Shown in pieces: positions 33,001-44,698 of a stretch of DNA of 64,000 nt (positions are counted from its first letter, which is position 1; each line of letters opens with the position of its first letter). This stretch comes from Micromussa lordhowensis. Its lineage: Eukaryota > Cnidaria > Anthozoa > Scleractinia > Lobophylliidae. Below the pieces are notes generated by a model. The model had not been told where the DNA came from. It was given only the letters and a program-made list of their open reading frames with translations, and did no database searches. Location of the stretch: assembly GCA_964020085.1 (NCBI GenBank), contig OZ026604.1:27480318-27544317 (forward strand). Direction: 5' to 3'. Position numbers and translations under genes: made by a program.

Positions 33001-36000
33001 AGTTTGAGAGTGAGTGGAGTGAACAAGTGAGATATTTTTTCTCTCCACCGTGTAATATCCTCTATTTATCCTAGACCACATGACAAACAACATTTGCAAT
33101 CACTTGTGAAAAGCAGCCTGTGGCTCTGAAAGCTATTGTTATTATTCACAACATGAGATGTATGTCATTGTGATCTTGTTCAATTCCCAGGCTGGTGTGT
33201 TCAAGGGTTTCTCTATCATATCTGCACTGTTTGGTGGAGTAGTTGCCGGCACATACAGCTTCATGATTGTTGTACAGAAATCCTTCATTTGGGACGAACG
33301 GTACATGTACGGAAAACCAAAAGACAGAAATTATGATGTAGAAGTAGCTATCCTTGCAATGATTTTAATTCTCAGCTTTATTGAGATTGTCATTGGTATT
33401 TGGGCTGCTGTGAGCATTCATAAGATGAGGATATGTTGCTTATACAGTCCTCCACCTCGGGTAAGCCGTATATATATGTATCTTGTCTCACACTTAAATA
33501 CAACATATTACATATTTCATATGGGTGCTGCTTTGGCTGTCAGCTCTGTTTGCTGGGTAATAAAACTGGTCACATGGTACTTAATAACAATAATAATTAA
33601 TCTACAACTATGTGGCCTCTGGTCACATGGTAATTAACAACAATAATAATTAATCTACAACCAAGCGGCCTCTGGTCACATGGTACTTAATAACAATAAT
33701 AATTAATCTACAACCATGCGGCCTCTGGTCACATGGTAATTAATAACAATAATAATTAATCTACAACCAAGCGGCCTCTGGTCACATGGTAATTAATAAC
33801 AATAATAATTAATCTACAACCAAGCGGGCTCTGGTCACATGGTACTTAATAACAATAATAATTAATCTACAACCATGCGGCCTCTGGTCACATGGTAATT
33901 AACAACAATAATAATAAATCTACAATCAATTGGCCTCTGGTCACATGGTAATTAATAACAATAATAATTAATCTACAACCAAGCGGCCTCTGGTCACATG
34001 GTAATTAATAACAATAGTAATTAATCTACAACCAAGCGGTCTCTGGTCACATGGTAATTAATAACAATAATAATTAATCTACAACCAAGCGGCCTCTGGC
34101 CACATGGTAATTAATAACAATAATAATTAATCTACAACCAAGCAGCCTCTGGTCACATGGTAATTAATAACAGTAATAATTAATCTACAACCAAGCGGCC
34201 TCTATTCACATGGTAATTAATAACAATAATAATTAATCTACAACCAAGGGGCCTCTGGCCACATGGTAATTAATAACAATAATAATTAATCTACAACCAA
34301 GTGGCCTCTGGTCACATAGTACTTAATAACAATAATAATTAATCTATAACCAAGCGGCCTCTAGTCACATGGTAATTAATAGCAATAATAATTAATCTAC
34401 AACCAAGCGGCCTCTATTCACATGGTACTTAATAACAATAATAATTAATCTACAACCAAGTAGCCTCTGGTCACATGGTACTTAATAACAATAATAATTA
34501 ATCTATAACCAAGCGGCCTCTATTCACATGGTACGTAATAACAATAATAATTAATCTACAACCAAGTAGCCTCTGGTCACATGGTACTTAATAACAATAA
34601 TAATTAATCTATAACCAAGCGGCCTCTAGTCACATGGTAAGTAATAACAATAATAATTAATCTACAACCAAGTGGCCTCTGGTCACATGGTAATTAATAA
34701 CAATAATTAATCTACAACCAAGTGGCCTCTGGTCACATGGTACATAATAACAATAATAATTAATCTACAACCAAGTGGCCTCTGGTCACATAGTAATTAA
34801 TAAGAATAATAATTAATCTACAACCAAGCGTCCTCTGGTCAGATGGTACTTAATAACAATAATAATTAATATACAACCGAACGAACATTAGAACTCGCGG
34901 TTTTTGGACCTTTATTTCCGAGAATTTATGGCCGCCATTAATTTCCCTTGTTCCATTAAGTCTTGGTTGAGAATTGGAGAAAATGACGTTATTTTCTCAA
35001 AAATACCACACGGGTTAAAATTATAATAAGAACTAATGTCGAAAATTGCACGAATATATGAGCCAAAGTTTTTGTTATTCTTTATGCAAATTGCTGTGCT
35101 AATTGTTATTATAATTCAACCCGTGTGGTATTTTTGAGAAAATGACGTCATTTTCTCCAATTCTTACCAAGACTTAAAACAAGGGAAATTAATGGCGGCC
35201 GTAAATTCTCGGAAATAAAGGACCGAAAAACGCGAGTTCTAATGTTCGTATTAGATTGAAATTTGGCAAGATATCTAGGAAAGACCTGTTGTGTACGAAA
35301 ATGTAAGAAAATGGGTATAGAGAATTTGATCATAGTAGCACTTTAATAAGAATAATAATTAATCTACAACCAAGCAGCCTCTAGTCACATGGTACTTACA
35401 TGTAATAACAGTTAAATAGATAATCTGTAGAGATGCAAATGTTTTGCTTACTGGGGAGGTGACAGAAAAAGATGTAATGGGGACCATAAATTTTTTTTTA
35501 AAAAGATGAATAGCTTTGAAAAACGTGTGGTTTCTCCTACATTTTATGTTATGAAATGGAAGTGGCAAGCCTTTTCAACTCGTGATTAGTTTCCAGTTGT
35601 TAAGAAGAGCTATTTAGAGAAAGGTTGTCAGAAACGCTAAAAGAGCCGTTGAAACGGTTTCGTTGAAATGGTTTTTATGTTACCTTTTACCGTGTTGTGT
35701 TAAGGTATTTATGAATATGTTTGCTTTTCTGTATGTAAAGGTGAATTCTAAGGAAGTCTGTGAAGAAATATCCTTCAGAGAAATACTGATGTCAGCATTT
35801 TTGTTGAGATTCAAGGCTATAATTATCTCGAAAAAATGCGTGGCTACCCCAATTTTTCTTTGTGGATACCAATAGCCCTTGCAAAGATTTACTTTTTCCA
35901 CAAGGTCCTAATCTGGCTCAAAAACCTTTGTATTTATTAGGAACCATCCTTAATTGGCTGAGAAAATAACGCGCTGAAGGTGGTGCAAACAAACTAACGC

Positions 36001-36691
36001 TGTGCAATAAATGATTGAGTGAACCACCACAACTGAAAATGGTATCCATGGTATACATATATAAAGTGCCTCTTTTGCTGATAAGACAGAATTCAAGCAC
36101 ACATGGTGCCTGATCGAGAAGAGCGACCTGGACTAAAGGCAGCAAGATTAAACGCTGTGTTTATAACCTCTAGCAATAATCCTGTACTTATCTTATAAAA
36201 CAGGAGTAATAGTCCGGCACCGCGCTATTTCCCGCTGCAAAGAAAGGTAGCTTAATCTGAATGCGGTACCAACTTGTGCGTACTCGATTCCCTTCACTTG
36301 CTGAGAATGCTGTGCAAAAGAGAAGGTAGACCACATTTAGCCGCGATATCTATATCCCGTGTGACAGAAACTCCCTCAACCAAGTACAGAGTCTTGTTAC
36401 GTGACAAGCTACATAAAATCATTTATTTTGGTAAAAGTAGTTTTGCTTTCTTTCTTTACTTAGAGGCAAGTAATGTACACTGCGAACTCTGGTTACGCCT
36501 TGACCCAGAGACCTGGTGGTGTCCCTGTGGCCTCTCAGATGCAATTGAGCGGTGAGCGGCCTCTAGAGGGCCAAGCGCAAGCTCCGTTCGTAACCATGAC
36601 CTCGGGTTACCAACCTCAGCGCGTTGACATGTCTCCGTCATATGAAGAGGTACAGTACGTGGTACAACTAAACCAACAGCTACGTCTGTAG
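30063..36691 (+). CDS. MS4A-like four-transmembrane protein
   Basis: Four exons joined in phase 0: 30063-30218, 31930-31998, 33191-33460 and 36464-36691, giving 240 residues. Predicted membrane spans: about 13-31, 44-63, 80-103 and 126-151, with a loop of about 22 residues between spans 3 and 4 containing [19 protein letters not shown] pair follows span 4 (possible palmitoylation), and the cytosolic tail ends near DMSPSYEEV, close to a PPxY motif. The layout resembles MS4A/CD20-like proteins, which act in the plasma membrane in signalling or ion flow; the specific role is unknown. Alternative last exons lie downstream at 39749 and 42468. The donor of exon 1 is GTGAGT, that of exon 3 GTAAGC. 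Confidence 0.75.
30490..31213 (+). pseudogene. jockey-like LINE fragment in intron 1
   Basis: In broken frames the plus strand gives [20 protein letters not shown] (RT motif A), [19 protein letters not shown] (motif B) and [11 protein letters not shown], where the catalytic FADD is mutated to FAED. It ends in AATAAAGTTGTCTTGTCTTC, the simple tail typical of this family. Several stops and frameshifts make it dead. Confidence 0.8.
31213..31326. repeat. foldback MITE in intron 1
   Basis: CTTGGGAAACAGTGAGTTTTG is mirrored by CAAAACTCACTGTTTCCCCTGGG, with a short centre including CTTCACCTCAGGGAACATTG. Confidence 0.7.
31693..31862. repeat. foldback MITE in intron 1
   Basis: Left ATATGATTGAGATCGATCATCGCAGTTAT and right ATAACTGCGATGATCAATCTCAATCATAT are inverted, and the inner AACTTAAGCAGTTGTGAAAT arm is also mirrored. 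Confidence 0.8.
33566..34877 (+). repeat. 53-bp minisatellite in intron 3 of the MS4A-like gene
   Basis: About 24 copies of a unit built from CCTCTGGTCACATGGTAATT + AATAACAATAATAATTAATC + TACAACCAAGCGG. Copies differ at a few positions (TGGTACTT or TGGTAATT; GCGG, GTGG or GTAG). It starts about 100 bp after exon 3 and resumes briefly at 35343-35395 after a foldback insertion. Confidence 0.95.
34881..35249. repeat. long foldback MITE inserted in the minisatellite
   Basis: Arms of more than 100 bp: ACGAACATTAGAACTCGCGG to TTAAAATTATAATAA on the left is mirrored at 35100-35249 with a few mismatches. Minisatellite sequence is found on both sides. Confidence 0.85.
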
Positions 36692-36747
36692 CCTGCGTAG
36701 CTGGTGAAATCTCGTGGTAGTTTTATAATTTCAGTAGACTACGTGCA

Positions 36748-38854
36748 CAGTAGAACCACTGTGAGGCAGCCAGCTTTTAATCGGCCAGCCCCTGTTAAGC
36801 TGTCAGTTATCAAAGTCCCGTATTAACCAGGCACCCCTATTAGCGGCAGTGGCCACCTTTTGGTCATCTACATACCCCTAGTAATCGCTCATCCAAAATT
36901 AAATTCACATAGTTTGGCTTTGGAAAAGGCGATCATGGATAAAGATAAAATTACGAAATGGAAAGTGACCACACTGGTAAAAACATAGGCACGCAAGGCA
37001 TGCAAGAGTTATTTTTTAATTAAAAGGTTATGAAGATAGGAGCATTTAAGGGAGTGTTTACAGTGACAATTTAGTTAATTTGACAAGTGTTTTTGGCTGC
37101 GATGCACAGCACGAAAGAAAGTGAGAATTTGATATACATACGATCTGAAATCTCTAAGATAAACGAATAGTAGGCCTTACAATTTTGGTTTTAAAGTCTG
37201 GCTGCCTGGTTTATGTTGAGAGTGGAAAGAGGCGAAGTGAAGGCCTTGGCGTGTGTGCGTTGCAAGCAGTTGAGCATCACAAAAGTTACTTTCGTTATGT
37301 AATTCTCCCTCCATAAAGCTAAATCGATGACATGTACACTGTTTTACTGAACAAACTACAGTAATCTGACACGTCTCCGAATTAATGTAGATACCATCTT
37401 ATTTCCTAACAGGCAATTTGACTCGTTCTTTGATGCAACCCACTTCGTGATTGGTGTGACACGCCACATGCATAACTCCCTGTCACTCGCCGATCTCATA
37501 GCCCTTTCAACCCCCAAGAGGAATTTGTGCTCAAAAATACTCAAGTTAAGAGAACTTTTCGTATTTTATACGAGTCCTAAGTTTACCCTTTTTACTCAAC
37601 AACACTAGTTTACCGAAAAAAGAAAGAGAAAAAAACACCTCTGACACGTTGACAGTCTAATTTAATTCATTCCCGTATGAAAAACAAAAGTGGCAAATTA
37701 CCATTTGTAACTAAAAAAAAACAAGCATCTCGTGGGAACAAGTGGTGATGATTTGCCAGCTCTAATTGAATTTACTCCCTTGTGAAAAACAAGCGTCAAA
37801 TTACCCTTTGTAACTAAAAAATAAAATATCTCGTTATATTTCCATGCAACAACAACAAAACAATCGTTACCTGTACCTATTGTAAACGTTCGAACTCTTT
37901 CAAATCAAAATAGTCTCGTCTCCTCTAAAACATTTCGTAAGAACTAGAAGCAACGATGCGTGACGTCTAATTGAATTTACTCCTTGTGAAAAGCAAAAAT
38001 ATCAAGTTACCATTTGTAACTAAAAATAGCAAGCATCTCGTGGGAACAAGTGGTGATGATTTGCCAGCTCTAGTTGAATTTACTCCCTTGTGAAAAACAA
38101 AAGTGTCAAATTACTCTTTGTAACGAAAAAATAAAAATATCTCGTTATATTTGCACGCAACAAGAACACAGCAACCGTTACCTGTACCTATTGTAAACGT
38201 TCGAACTCTTCAAATCAAAATAGTCTCGTCTCCTCTAAAACATTTCGTAAGAACTAGAAGCAATGATGCGTGACGTCTAATTGAATTTACTCCTTGTGAA
38301 AAACAAAAATATCAAGTTACCTTTGTAACTAAAAATCAGAACACATCTCGTCGATTTGCATACAACTACCTCACGCACTGTTTCATACCTCAAGGCTCAT
38401 CTCGTCCATAACTAAAATCCTAAGCCTAACTCACAGAAAATGCCGAAATAAACCCAATATATGAATACTTCCTCCTCTTTTATAGAAGAATAAATATGGC
38501 AGTTCTGAACTGTATCGGGATCAAATCTTCTCATATACCATTTACTTTTAAAACAAGAAATTTGATTGGCTGTTTATAGTAGATCCGATCTGATTGGTGT
38601 GACATACATACATCTCTCACTGACTCACTGACTCACTGATCCATTGACCCGTCCACAACATACTCGACGCGCCGACTAAGAGATATTTTTTTTTACAAAA
38701 AAATAACTCAAACATTCAAACACACTTATTATTGTCTTCCCGTGATTTTATGCTCCTTCAGTATGTTTGTATGACGTTTCCACTAAGCCTTGTGCTAATT
38801 CCCGATAAATCCTTGTTAGGCGGCCACCTCCTATTTTCCCTAGGGGTTCGACTG
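36748..38854. mobile_element. pogo/Tigger-like remnant, unit 1
   Basis: Left end CAGTAGAACC and right end GGTTCGACTG are inverted ends with one mismatch; TA follows the right end. The left 200 bp resemble the fragment at 16714. No transposase frame of useful length is visible; a degenerate start MDKDKITKWKVTTLVK near 36935 may be what remains. Confidence 0.5.
37680..38340 (+). repeat. internal repeat of about 305 bp in unit 1
   Basis: The block from AGCATCTCGTGGGAACAAGT to CCTTGTGAAAA occurs twice here (about 37730 and 38036) but once in unit 2, so it duplicated or was lost after the 3-kb duplication. Within it the word TTGAATTTACTCC...GTGAAAAACAAA also recurs. Confidence 0.8.
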
Positions 38855-38959
38855 TAGAGAATCTAAATGAGAGTAGGGACAATAGAAAATCCTTATAAGA
38901 CCAAAAGGTGGCTGCGGTAGCTTCATAGAGTTGACTACACCTGATAAGTATTTTAAACG

Positions 38960-39068
38960 GAAGTCTGCATACAAGCCAAGTGGCCCATCAGGCTGGAGCT
39001 TATCCCGGTTCTGTAGCACGAAGCGACTAGGAGTATGTTTACTTCCCCCTGGACGGGATACAAGTCCA
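38960..39068 (-). mobile_element. tRNA-derived SINE, truncated copy in unit 1
   Basis: Shares AAGTGGCCCATCAGGCTGGAGC and the CCCCTGGACGGGATACAAG block with the full-length copy at 41935-42194; the tRNA-like head is cut off by the duplication breakpoint. Confidence 0.75.
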
Positions 39069-39748
39069 TACTGATGTCAGCATTTTTGTTGAGATTCAAG
39101 GCTATAATTATCTCGAAAAAATGCGTGGCTACCCCAATTTTTCTTTGTGGATACCAATAGCCCTTGCAAAGATTTACTTTTTCCACAAGGTCCTAATCTG
39201 GCTCAAAAACCTTTGTATTTATTAGGAACCATCCTTAATTGGCTGAGAAAATAACGCGCTGAAGGTGGTGCAAACAAACTAACGCTGTGCAATAAATGAT
39301 TGAGTGAACCACCACAACTGAAAATGGTATCCATGGTATACATATATAAAGTGCCTCTTTTGCTGATAAGACAGAATTCAAGCACACATGGTGCCTGATC
39401 GAGAAGAGCGACCTGGACTAAAGGCAGCAAGATTAAACGCTGTGTTTATAACCTCTAGCAATAATCCTGTACTTATCTTATAAAACAGGAGTAATAGTCC
39501 GGCACCGCGCTATTTCCCGCTGCAAAGAAAGGTAGCTTAATCTGAATGCGGTACCAACTTGTGCGTACTCGATTCCCTTCACTTGCTGAGAATGCTGTGC
39601 AAAAGAGAAGGTAGACCACATTTAGCCGCGATATCTATATCCCGTGTGACAGAAACTCCCTCAACCAAGTACAGAGTCTTGTTACGTGACAAGCTACATA
39701 AAATCATTTATTTTGGTAAAAGTAGTTTTGCTTTCTTTCTTTACTTAG

Positions 39749-39976
39749 AGGCAAGTAATGTACACTGCGAACTCTGGTTACGCCTTGACCCAGAGACCTG
39801 GTGGTGTCCCTGTGGCCTCTCAGATGCAATTGAGCGGTGAGCGGCCTCTAGAGGGCCAAGCGCAAGCTCCGTTCGTAACCATGACCTCGGGTTACCAACC
39901 TCAGCGCGTTGACATGTCTCCGTCATATGAAGAGGTACAGTACGTGGTACAACTAAACCAACAGCTACGTCTGTAG
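39749..39976 (+). CDS. MS4A-like last exon, duplicate 2
   Basis: Encodes the same 75 residues as 36464-36691 with the same acceptor (CTTTACTTAG). If spliced to exon 3 it would give an identical protein, so the difference could only lie in the 3' untranslated part or expression. Confidence 0.7.
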   Translation, partial: RQVMYTANSGYALTQRPGGVPVASQMQLSGERPLEGQAQAPFVTMTSGYQPQRVDMSPSYEEVQYVVQLNQQLRL

Positions 39977-40032
39977 CCTGCGTAGCTGGTGAAATCTCGT
40001 GGTAGTTTTATAATTTCAGTAGACTACGTGCA

Positions 40033-41828
40033 CAGTAGAACCACTGTGAGGCAGCCAGCTTTTAATCGGCCAGCCCCTGTTAAGCTGTCAGTTATCAAAG
40101 TCCCGTATTAACCAGGCACCCCTATTAGCGGCAGTGGCCACCTTTTGGTCATCTACATACCCCTAGTAATCGCTCATCCAAAATTAAATTCACATAGTTT
40201 GGCTTTGGAAAAGGCGATCATGGATAAAGATAAAATTACGAAATGGAAAGTGACCACACTGGTAAAAACATAGGCACGCAAGGCATGCAAGAGTTATTTT
40301 TTAATTAAAAGGTTATGAAGATAGGAGCATTTAAGGGAGTGTTTACAGTGACAATTTAGTTAATTTGACAAGTGTTTTTGGCTGCGATGCACAGCACGAA
40401 AGAAAGTGAGAATTTGATATACATACGATCTGAAATCTCTAAGATAAACGAATAGTAGGCCTTACAATTTTGGTTTTAAAGTCTGGCTGCCTGGTTTATG
40501 TTGAGAGTGGAAAGAGGCGAAGTGAAGGCCTTGGCGTGTGTGCGTTGCAAGCAGTTGAGCATCACAAAAGTTACTTTCGTTATGTAATTCTCCCTCCATA
40601 AAGCTAAATCGATGACATGTACACTGTTTTACTGAACAAACTACAGTAATCTGACACGTCTCCGAATTAATGTAGATACCATCTTATTTCCTAACAGGCA
40701 ATTTGACTCGTTCTTTGATGCAACCCACTTCGTGATTGGTGTGACACGCCACATGCATAACTCCCTGTCACTCGCCGATCTCATAGCCCTTTCAACCCCC
40801 AAGAGGAATTTGTGCTCAAAAATACTCAAGTTAAGAGAACTTTTCGTATTTTATACGAGTCCTAAGTTTACCCTTTTTACTCAACAACACTAGTTTACCG
40901 AAAAAAGAAAGAGAAAAAAACACCTCTGACACGTTGACAGTCTAATTTAATTCATTCCCGTATGAAAAACAAAAGTGGCAAATTACCATTTGTAACTAAA
41001 AATAGCAAGCATCTCGTGGGAACAAGTGGTGATGATTTGCCAGCTCTAATTGAATTTACTCCCTTGTGAAAAACAAGCGTCAAATTACCCTTTGTAACTA
41101 AAAAATAAAATATCTCGTTATATTTCCATGCAACAACAACAAAACAATCGTTACCTGTACCTATTGTAAACGTTCGAACTCTTTCAAATCAAAATAGTCT
41201 CGTCTCCTCTAAAACATTTCGTAAGAACTAGAAGCAATGATGCGTGACGTCTAATTGAATTTACTCCTTGTGAAAAACAAAAATATCAAGTTACCTTTGT
41301 AACTAAAAATCAGAACACATCTCGTCGATTTGCATACAACTACCTCACGCACTGTTTCATACCTCAAGGCTCATCTCGTCCATAACTAAAATCCTAAGCC
41401 TAACTCACAGAAAATGCCGAAATAAACCCAATATATGAATACTTCCTCCTCTTTTATAGAAGAATAAATATGGCAGTTCTGAACTGTATCGGGATCAAAT
41501 CTTCTCATATACCATTTACTTTTAAAACAAGAAATTTGATTGGCTGTTTATAGTAGATCCGATCTGATTGGTGTGACATACATACATCTCTCACTGACTC
41601 ACTGACTCACTGATCCATTGACCCGTCCACAACATACTCGACGCGCCGACTAAGAGATATTTTTTTTTACAAAAAAATAACTCAAACATTCAAACACACT
41701 TATTATTGTCTTCCCGTGATTTTATGCTCCTTCAGTATGTTTGTATGACGTTTCCACTAAGCCTTGTGCTAATTCCCGATAAATCCTTGTTAGGCGGCCA
41801 CCTCCTATTTTCCCTAGGGGTTCGACTG
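40033..41828. mobile_element. pogo/Tigger-like remnant, unit 2
   Basis: The unit 2 copy of 36748-38854, about 310 bp shorter. Confidence 0.5.
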
Positions 41829-41934
41829 TAGAGAATCTAAATGAGAGTAGGGACAATAGAAAATCCTTATAAGACCAAAAGGTGGCTGCGGTAGCTTCAT
41901 AGAGTTGACTACACCTGATAAGTATTTTAAACGG

Positions 41935-42194
41935 AAGTCTGCATACAAGCCAAGTGGCCCATCAGGCTGGAGCTTATCCCGGTTCTGTAGCACGAAGCGA
42001 CTAGGAGTATGTTTACTTCCCCCTGGACGGGATACAAGTCCATCACAGGGTTACCCCCAGCATTAAACTCACCGGGTGGAGAGAGGAACTTTGAGAGTAA
42101 AGTGTCTTGACCAAGAGTGTAACACAATGTCTCCCGGCCAGGGCACGAACCCAGACCACTCGAGCGCACTAACCATGAGGCCACTGCGCCTCCA
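41935..42194 (-). mobile_element. tRNA-derived SINE, full-length copy
   Basis: On the minus strand the head reads GGAGGCGCAGTGGCCTCATG then GTTAGTGCGC, like a tRNA D-arm with an RNA polymerase III A box. A box-B-like GGGTTCGTGCC follows at about 50 bp. The body continues to CAAGTGGCC at the left. It is not a functional tRNA because the stems do not fold. Confidence 0.75.
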
Positions 42195-42467
42195 TTGTCG
42201 ATTATTAGGGGTGGCCGGTAAATACGGGTTTTGTTTACTGTATTCTACTGACAAAAATTTAGGGCTTAAGAAGAAACGTAACAGACTTAATGTAACACTA
42301 ACAAGACCACATATAGAAATTTAGCAGAGAGCCTCGGCGACCTGTTTGAATTTTGTTATATCAGTCAAACGTGAATTATTGTCTGTCCAATAGCCTTTCA
42401 CACAATATACGTTTATTATCATAATTGTTATTTCAAGTCTTCTAAAGCTGGTTTCGTCATGATTCAG

Positions 42468-42710
42468 GCGTCTAGTGGTGTTCCTGTGGCCGTTCGAATG
42501 CAAACAGGTGTAGGAATCGTCGAAGACCAAACTGTCACTCCAGAGGCACAGGACAACGAACCTCAAATAGTTCTGCTTCCAGATTCTAGAGAAGTGAATG
42601 ATCTTCCTCCTTCGTATGAAACCGTTGCCTCAGTTTACCAAACTTTACAGGTTGACATGCCTCCGTCATATGAAGAGGCAGAACATGGTCATTGGACAAC
42701 TTATGTTTAG
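42468..42710 (+). CDS. MS4A-like last exon, diverged alternative
   Basis: After acceptor GATTCAG the frame opens ASSGVPVAVRMQTG, matching the [10 protein letters not shown] start of the other last exons, and ends with two PPxY motifs (DLPPSYETV and DMPPSYEEA) before a TAG. The phase fits exon 3. PPxY motifs bind WW domains such as those of NEDD4-type ligases, so this tail could control turnover. Upstream in-frame codons to 42438 are open, so the exon could start earlier at weaker acceptors. Confidence 0.6.
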   Translation, partial: ASSGVPVAVRMQTGVGIVEDQTVTPEAQDNEPQIVLLPDSREVNDLPPSYETVASVYQTLQVDMPPSYEEAEHGHWTTYV

Positions 42711-42713
42711 TAA

Positions 42714-42818
42714 TGGTAATAGGACTGAGTGGAGTACAATTCAGGGAGTAATCGGGAGAGTAATTTAAATTACTCTCCCGATTACTCCTGAATTGTACGA
42801 CACGAAGTCCTATTACCA
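42714..42818. repeat. hairpin just after the alternative stop codon
   Basis: TGGTAATAGGACT and AGTCCTATTACCA are the outer arms; GAGTAATCGGGAGAGTAATTT and its complement the inner arms. It starts 4 bases after the TAG, so the mRNA would begin its 3' UTR with a long hairpin. Confidence 0.85.
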
Positions 42819-44370
42819 ATTAATTGTGTCAATAACAAAATGCGTGAAACTCTTTGTTGTTTCTGTCAAGGCAGGTCGCTCGCTCGCTGTGCTTGTCGTG
42901 TTACTCGTATTGTTAATTTTTGTCATTGTTTCGTTTTCTTTACTCTCAAAGCTTTCAAAATCAATAGTGCTGAACAGGTTGTCAAATTCTAAAGAAAACA
43001 TATCTGAATAAATGTTATTACAGACTGATAGTAATCGGACAGTTTTGATGTTGCAACAGCCAAATTAAGCCATAAATGAGGCCTTTAAAGAACCAATTAG
43101 ATTTCAGCATTTTGTTATTGACACAATTAACGACGTAATTGTATTGGTAAAGAGTTCACGTCGTAAACAACTAGCGGCAATAAGTCAAGATAAAGACAAA
43201 AAAATAAATAACTATAAAAGACAACATAGATATAAATATAAAAGCAAATAAAATTGAGCTTCTTTGTTCTGTTTGAGATTGTAAAGTATTCGTAGGTATT
43301 TTGTTCATATGTGATACGCTTTCAAACGAACAGGATTCGGAAAAGAACTTCTGTTCTGAGTTGCTAATTTTAAACAGTAGCCATTGTTCAGTTGTAATGA
43401 TAGTATTAAATTATTTATACGTGTAATAAAGTGGCTAATGCCATTAAACAGAGCTCAATACACTTTTAAGGTGTAGAGCTTTGGATAAGAAGATATCACG
43501 AAGAGACAAAATTCCCTGTTTCTCCAAGTTTCGTGCTCACGCACTCATCAATTATTTAAATACTGTCTGATGAGTGCGCGAGCACGAAACTCGGAGTAAC
43601 AGGGAATTTTGTCTCTTCGTTATATCTTCTTATTAAATTATTTATGTAAATTGCTTGCATTTGGCATGTGGATTACATCAGTATAATTAGGGAATATATT
43701 TGGTTTACGAAAGGAGAGGATATAGTTTAAAAATAAATCATGAATGAACAACTGCTCAAACAAGATATGAGTGGAATCAGTTATAAATCAGTTAGTACAG
43801 GTAATAGTATGAAGGCGAATGGAATTAAGACTTACACCAGACTTTGGCCGAGTACAGTTTGAAGGAATTTGAAATTATCTTCAATAGCTCGTCCTTTCAT
43901 ACGATTACACGCTTGTTACATGACTGAAAAAAAGTCGAAAAATTGACTTTGGCCTGCTTTCATTCAATCGCAATGGAGGAATTTCTCAGTCATATAATAA
44001 TGAAAATAATAAATTAATTTATAGATCATTAAATCAGTTTCACAGCTCAAATTTTTGAACGTTGCATTTGATTTTTGATGGAAACTATTCCTGTATAACT
44101 GGTGTTAAAACTGCAAATTTGTGTTTGGTTTGGATCAAAAAATGCGCTCTCGCAGCTTGAATGCTAAAGCTTTGGATCTGACATTTGGCGGACAGTATCT
44201 TTTGGTTTTAGAACAACATTTTTTCCGTAAGTATAGCCGAGTAACTAACAATTTCTTAAAGCGTCGCCATATGTAATTTAATCACGCAATCAATAAATAT
44301 ATTTCATATTTGTATAGTGTTTTGTTTTTCCTTTTGTTGTGGATGGCGGTAGCAGCAGTGAATGGTAAAT
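42819..44370. other. intergenic, one foldback, nothing else recognised
   Basis: No exon is visible. The open frames at 42793-43011 on both strands are hydrophobic but lack support. The foldback at 43486-43632 is listed separately. Confidence 0.45.
43486..43632. repeat. foldback MITE
   Basis: TAAGAAGATAT...CACGAAGAGACAAAATTCCCTG is mirrored by CAGGGAATTTTGTCTCTTCG...ATATCTTCTTA with few mismatches. Confidence 0.85.
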
Positions 44371-44432
44371 TCTGAATACGAGTCAAGTGGCCCATCATGC
44401 CGGAGCTTATCCTGGCTTCTGTAGCATGAACT
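44371..44432 (-). mobile_element. tRNA-derived SINE, left part, split by a 9-kb insertion
   Basis: AAGTGGCCCATCATGCCGGAGC matches the SINE at 41935. The SINE resumes at 53418 with ACTGACTAGGAG. TGAACT (44427-44432) is repeated at 53418-53423. Confidence 0.8.
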
Positions 44433-44698
44433 TATGGAGCTCCATTTCCGCCAAAACTCGACCTTTGTATTCGGTACTCGACTTGCTGTATTTTATGCTA
44501 CCTTATACAATGCGACATCCAACTGTGTTGACTTTGTGGTTGAACTTTTCGATTGTACATGGTACTTTTTGTTTTTCACATTCACTATCACGAAATTGGC
44601 ATACCAAATTGACGATTTTCTGCTTCTTTGGCAAAAATGGTCAACTACGCAACTTTCGACTTTCGATGTTGTGTTTTCAACATCCAAGTTCATGTATT

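Larger units (their letters stand above)
35784..39068 (+). repeat. 3-kb tandem duplication, unit 1
   Basis: Begins at TACTGATGTCAGC and ends at CAAGTCCA, where the next unit starts with the same TACTGATG. It contains a complete copy of the MS4A-like last exon, a pogo-like element and the tail of a tRNA-derived SINE. It is about 310 bp longer than unit 2 because an internal block (37730-38035) is doubled here. Confidence 0.93.
39069..42042 (+). repeat. 3-kb tandem duplication, unit 2
   Basis: Near-identical to unit 1 over its length, including the exon. It lacks one copy of the internal 305-bp block. Confidence 0.93.

Noticed and set aside
33566..34877. Regular 53-bp array looked superficially like a CRISPR array
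   Set aside because: There are no unique spacers, the whole unit repeats, and the surroundings are animal introns.
36274..36555. 93-codon frame overlapping the MS4A-like last exon
   Set aside because: It is in a different frame from the tail that matches the third exon, and it appears twice only because the 3-kb unit is duplicated.
42100..42194. A tRNA gene on the minus strand
   Set aside because: A- and B-box-like words are present but the acceptor, anticodon and T stems do not form, and the sequence continues into a SINE body also seen at 53418-53647.
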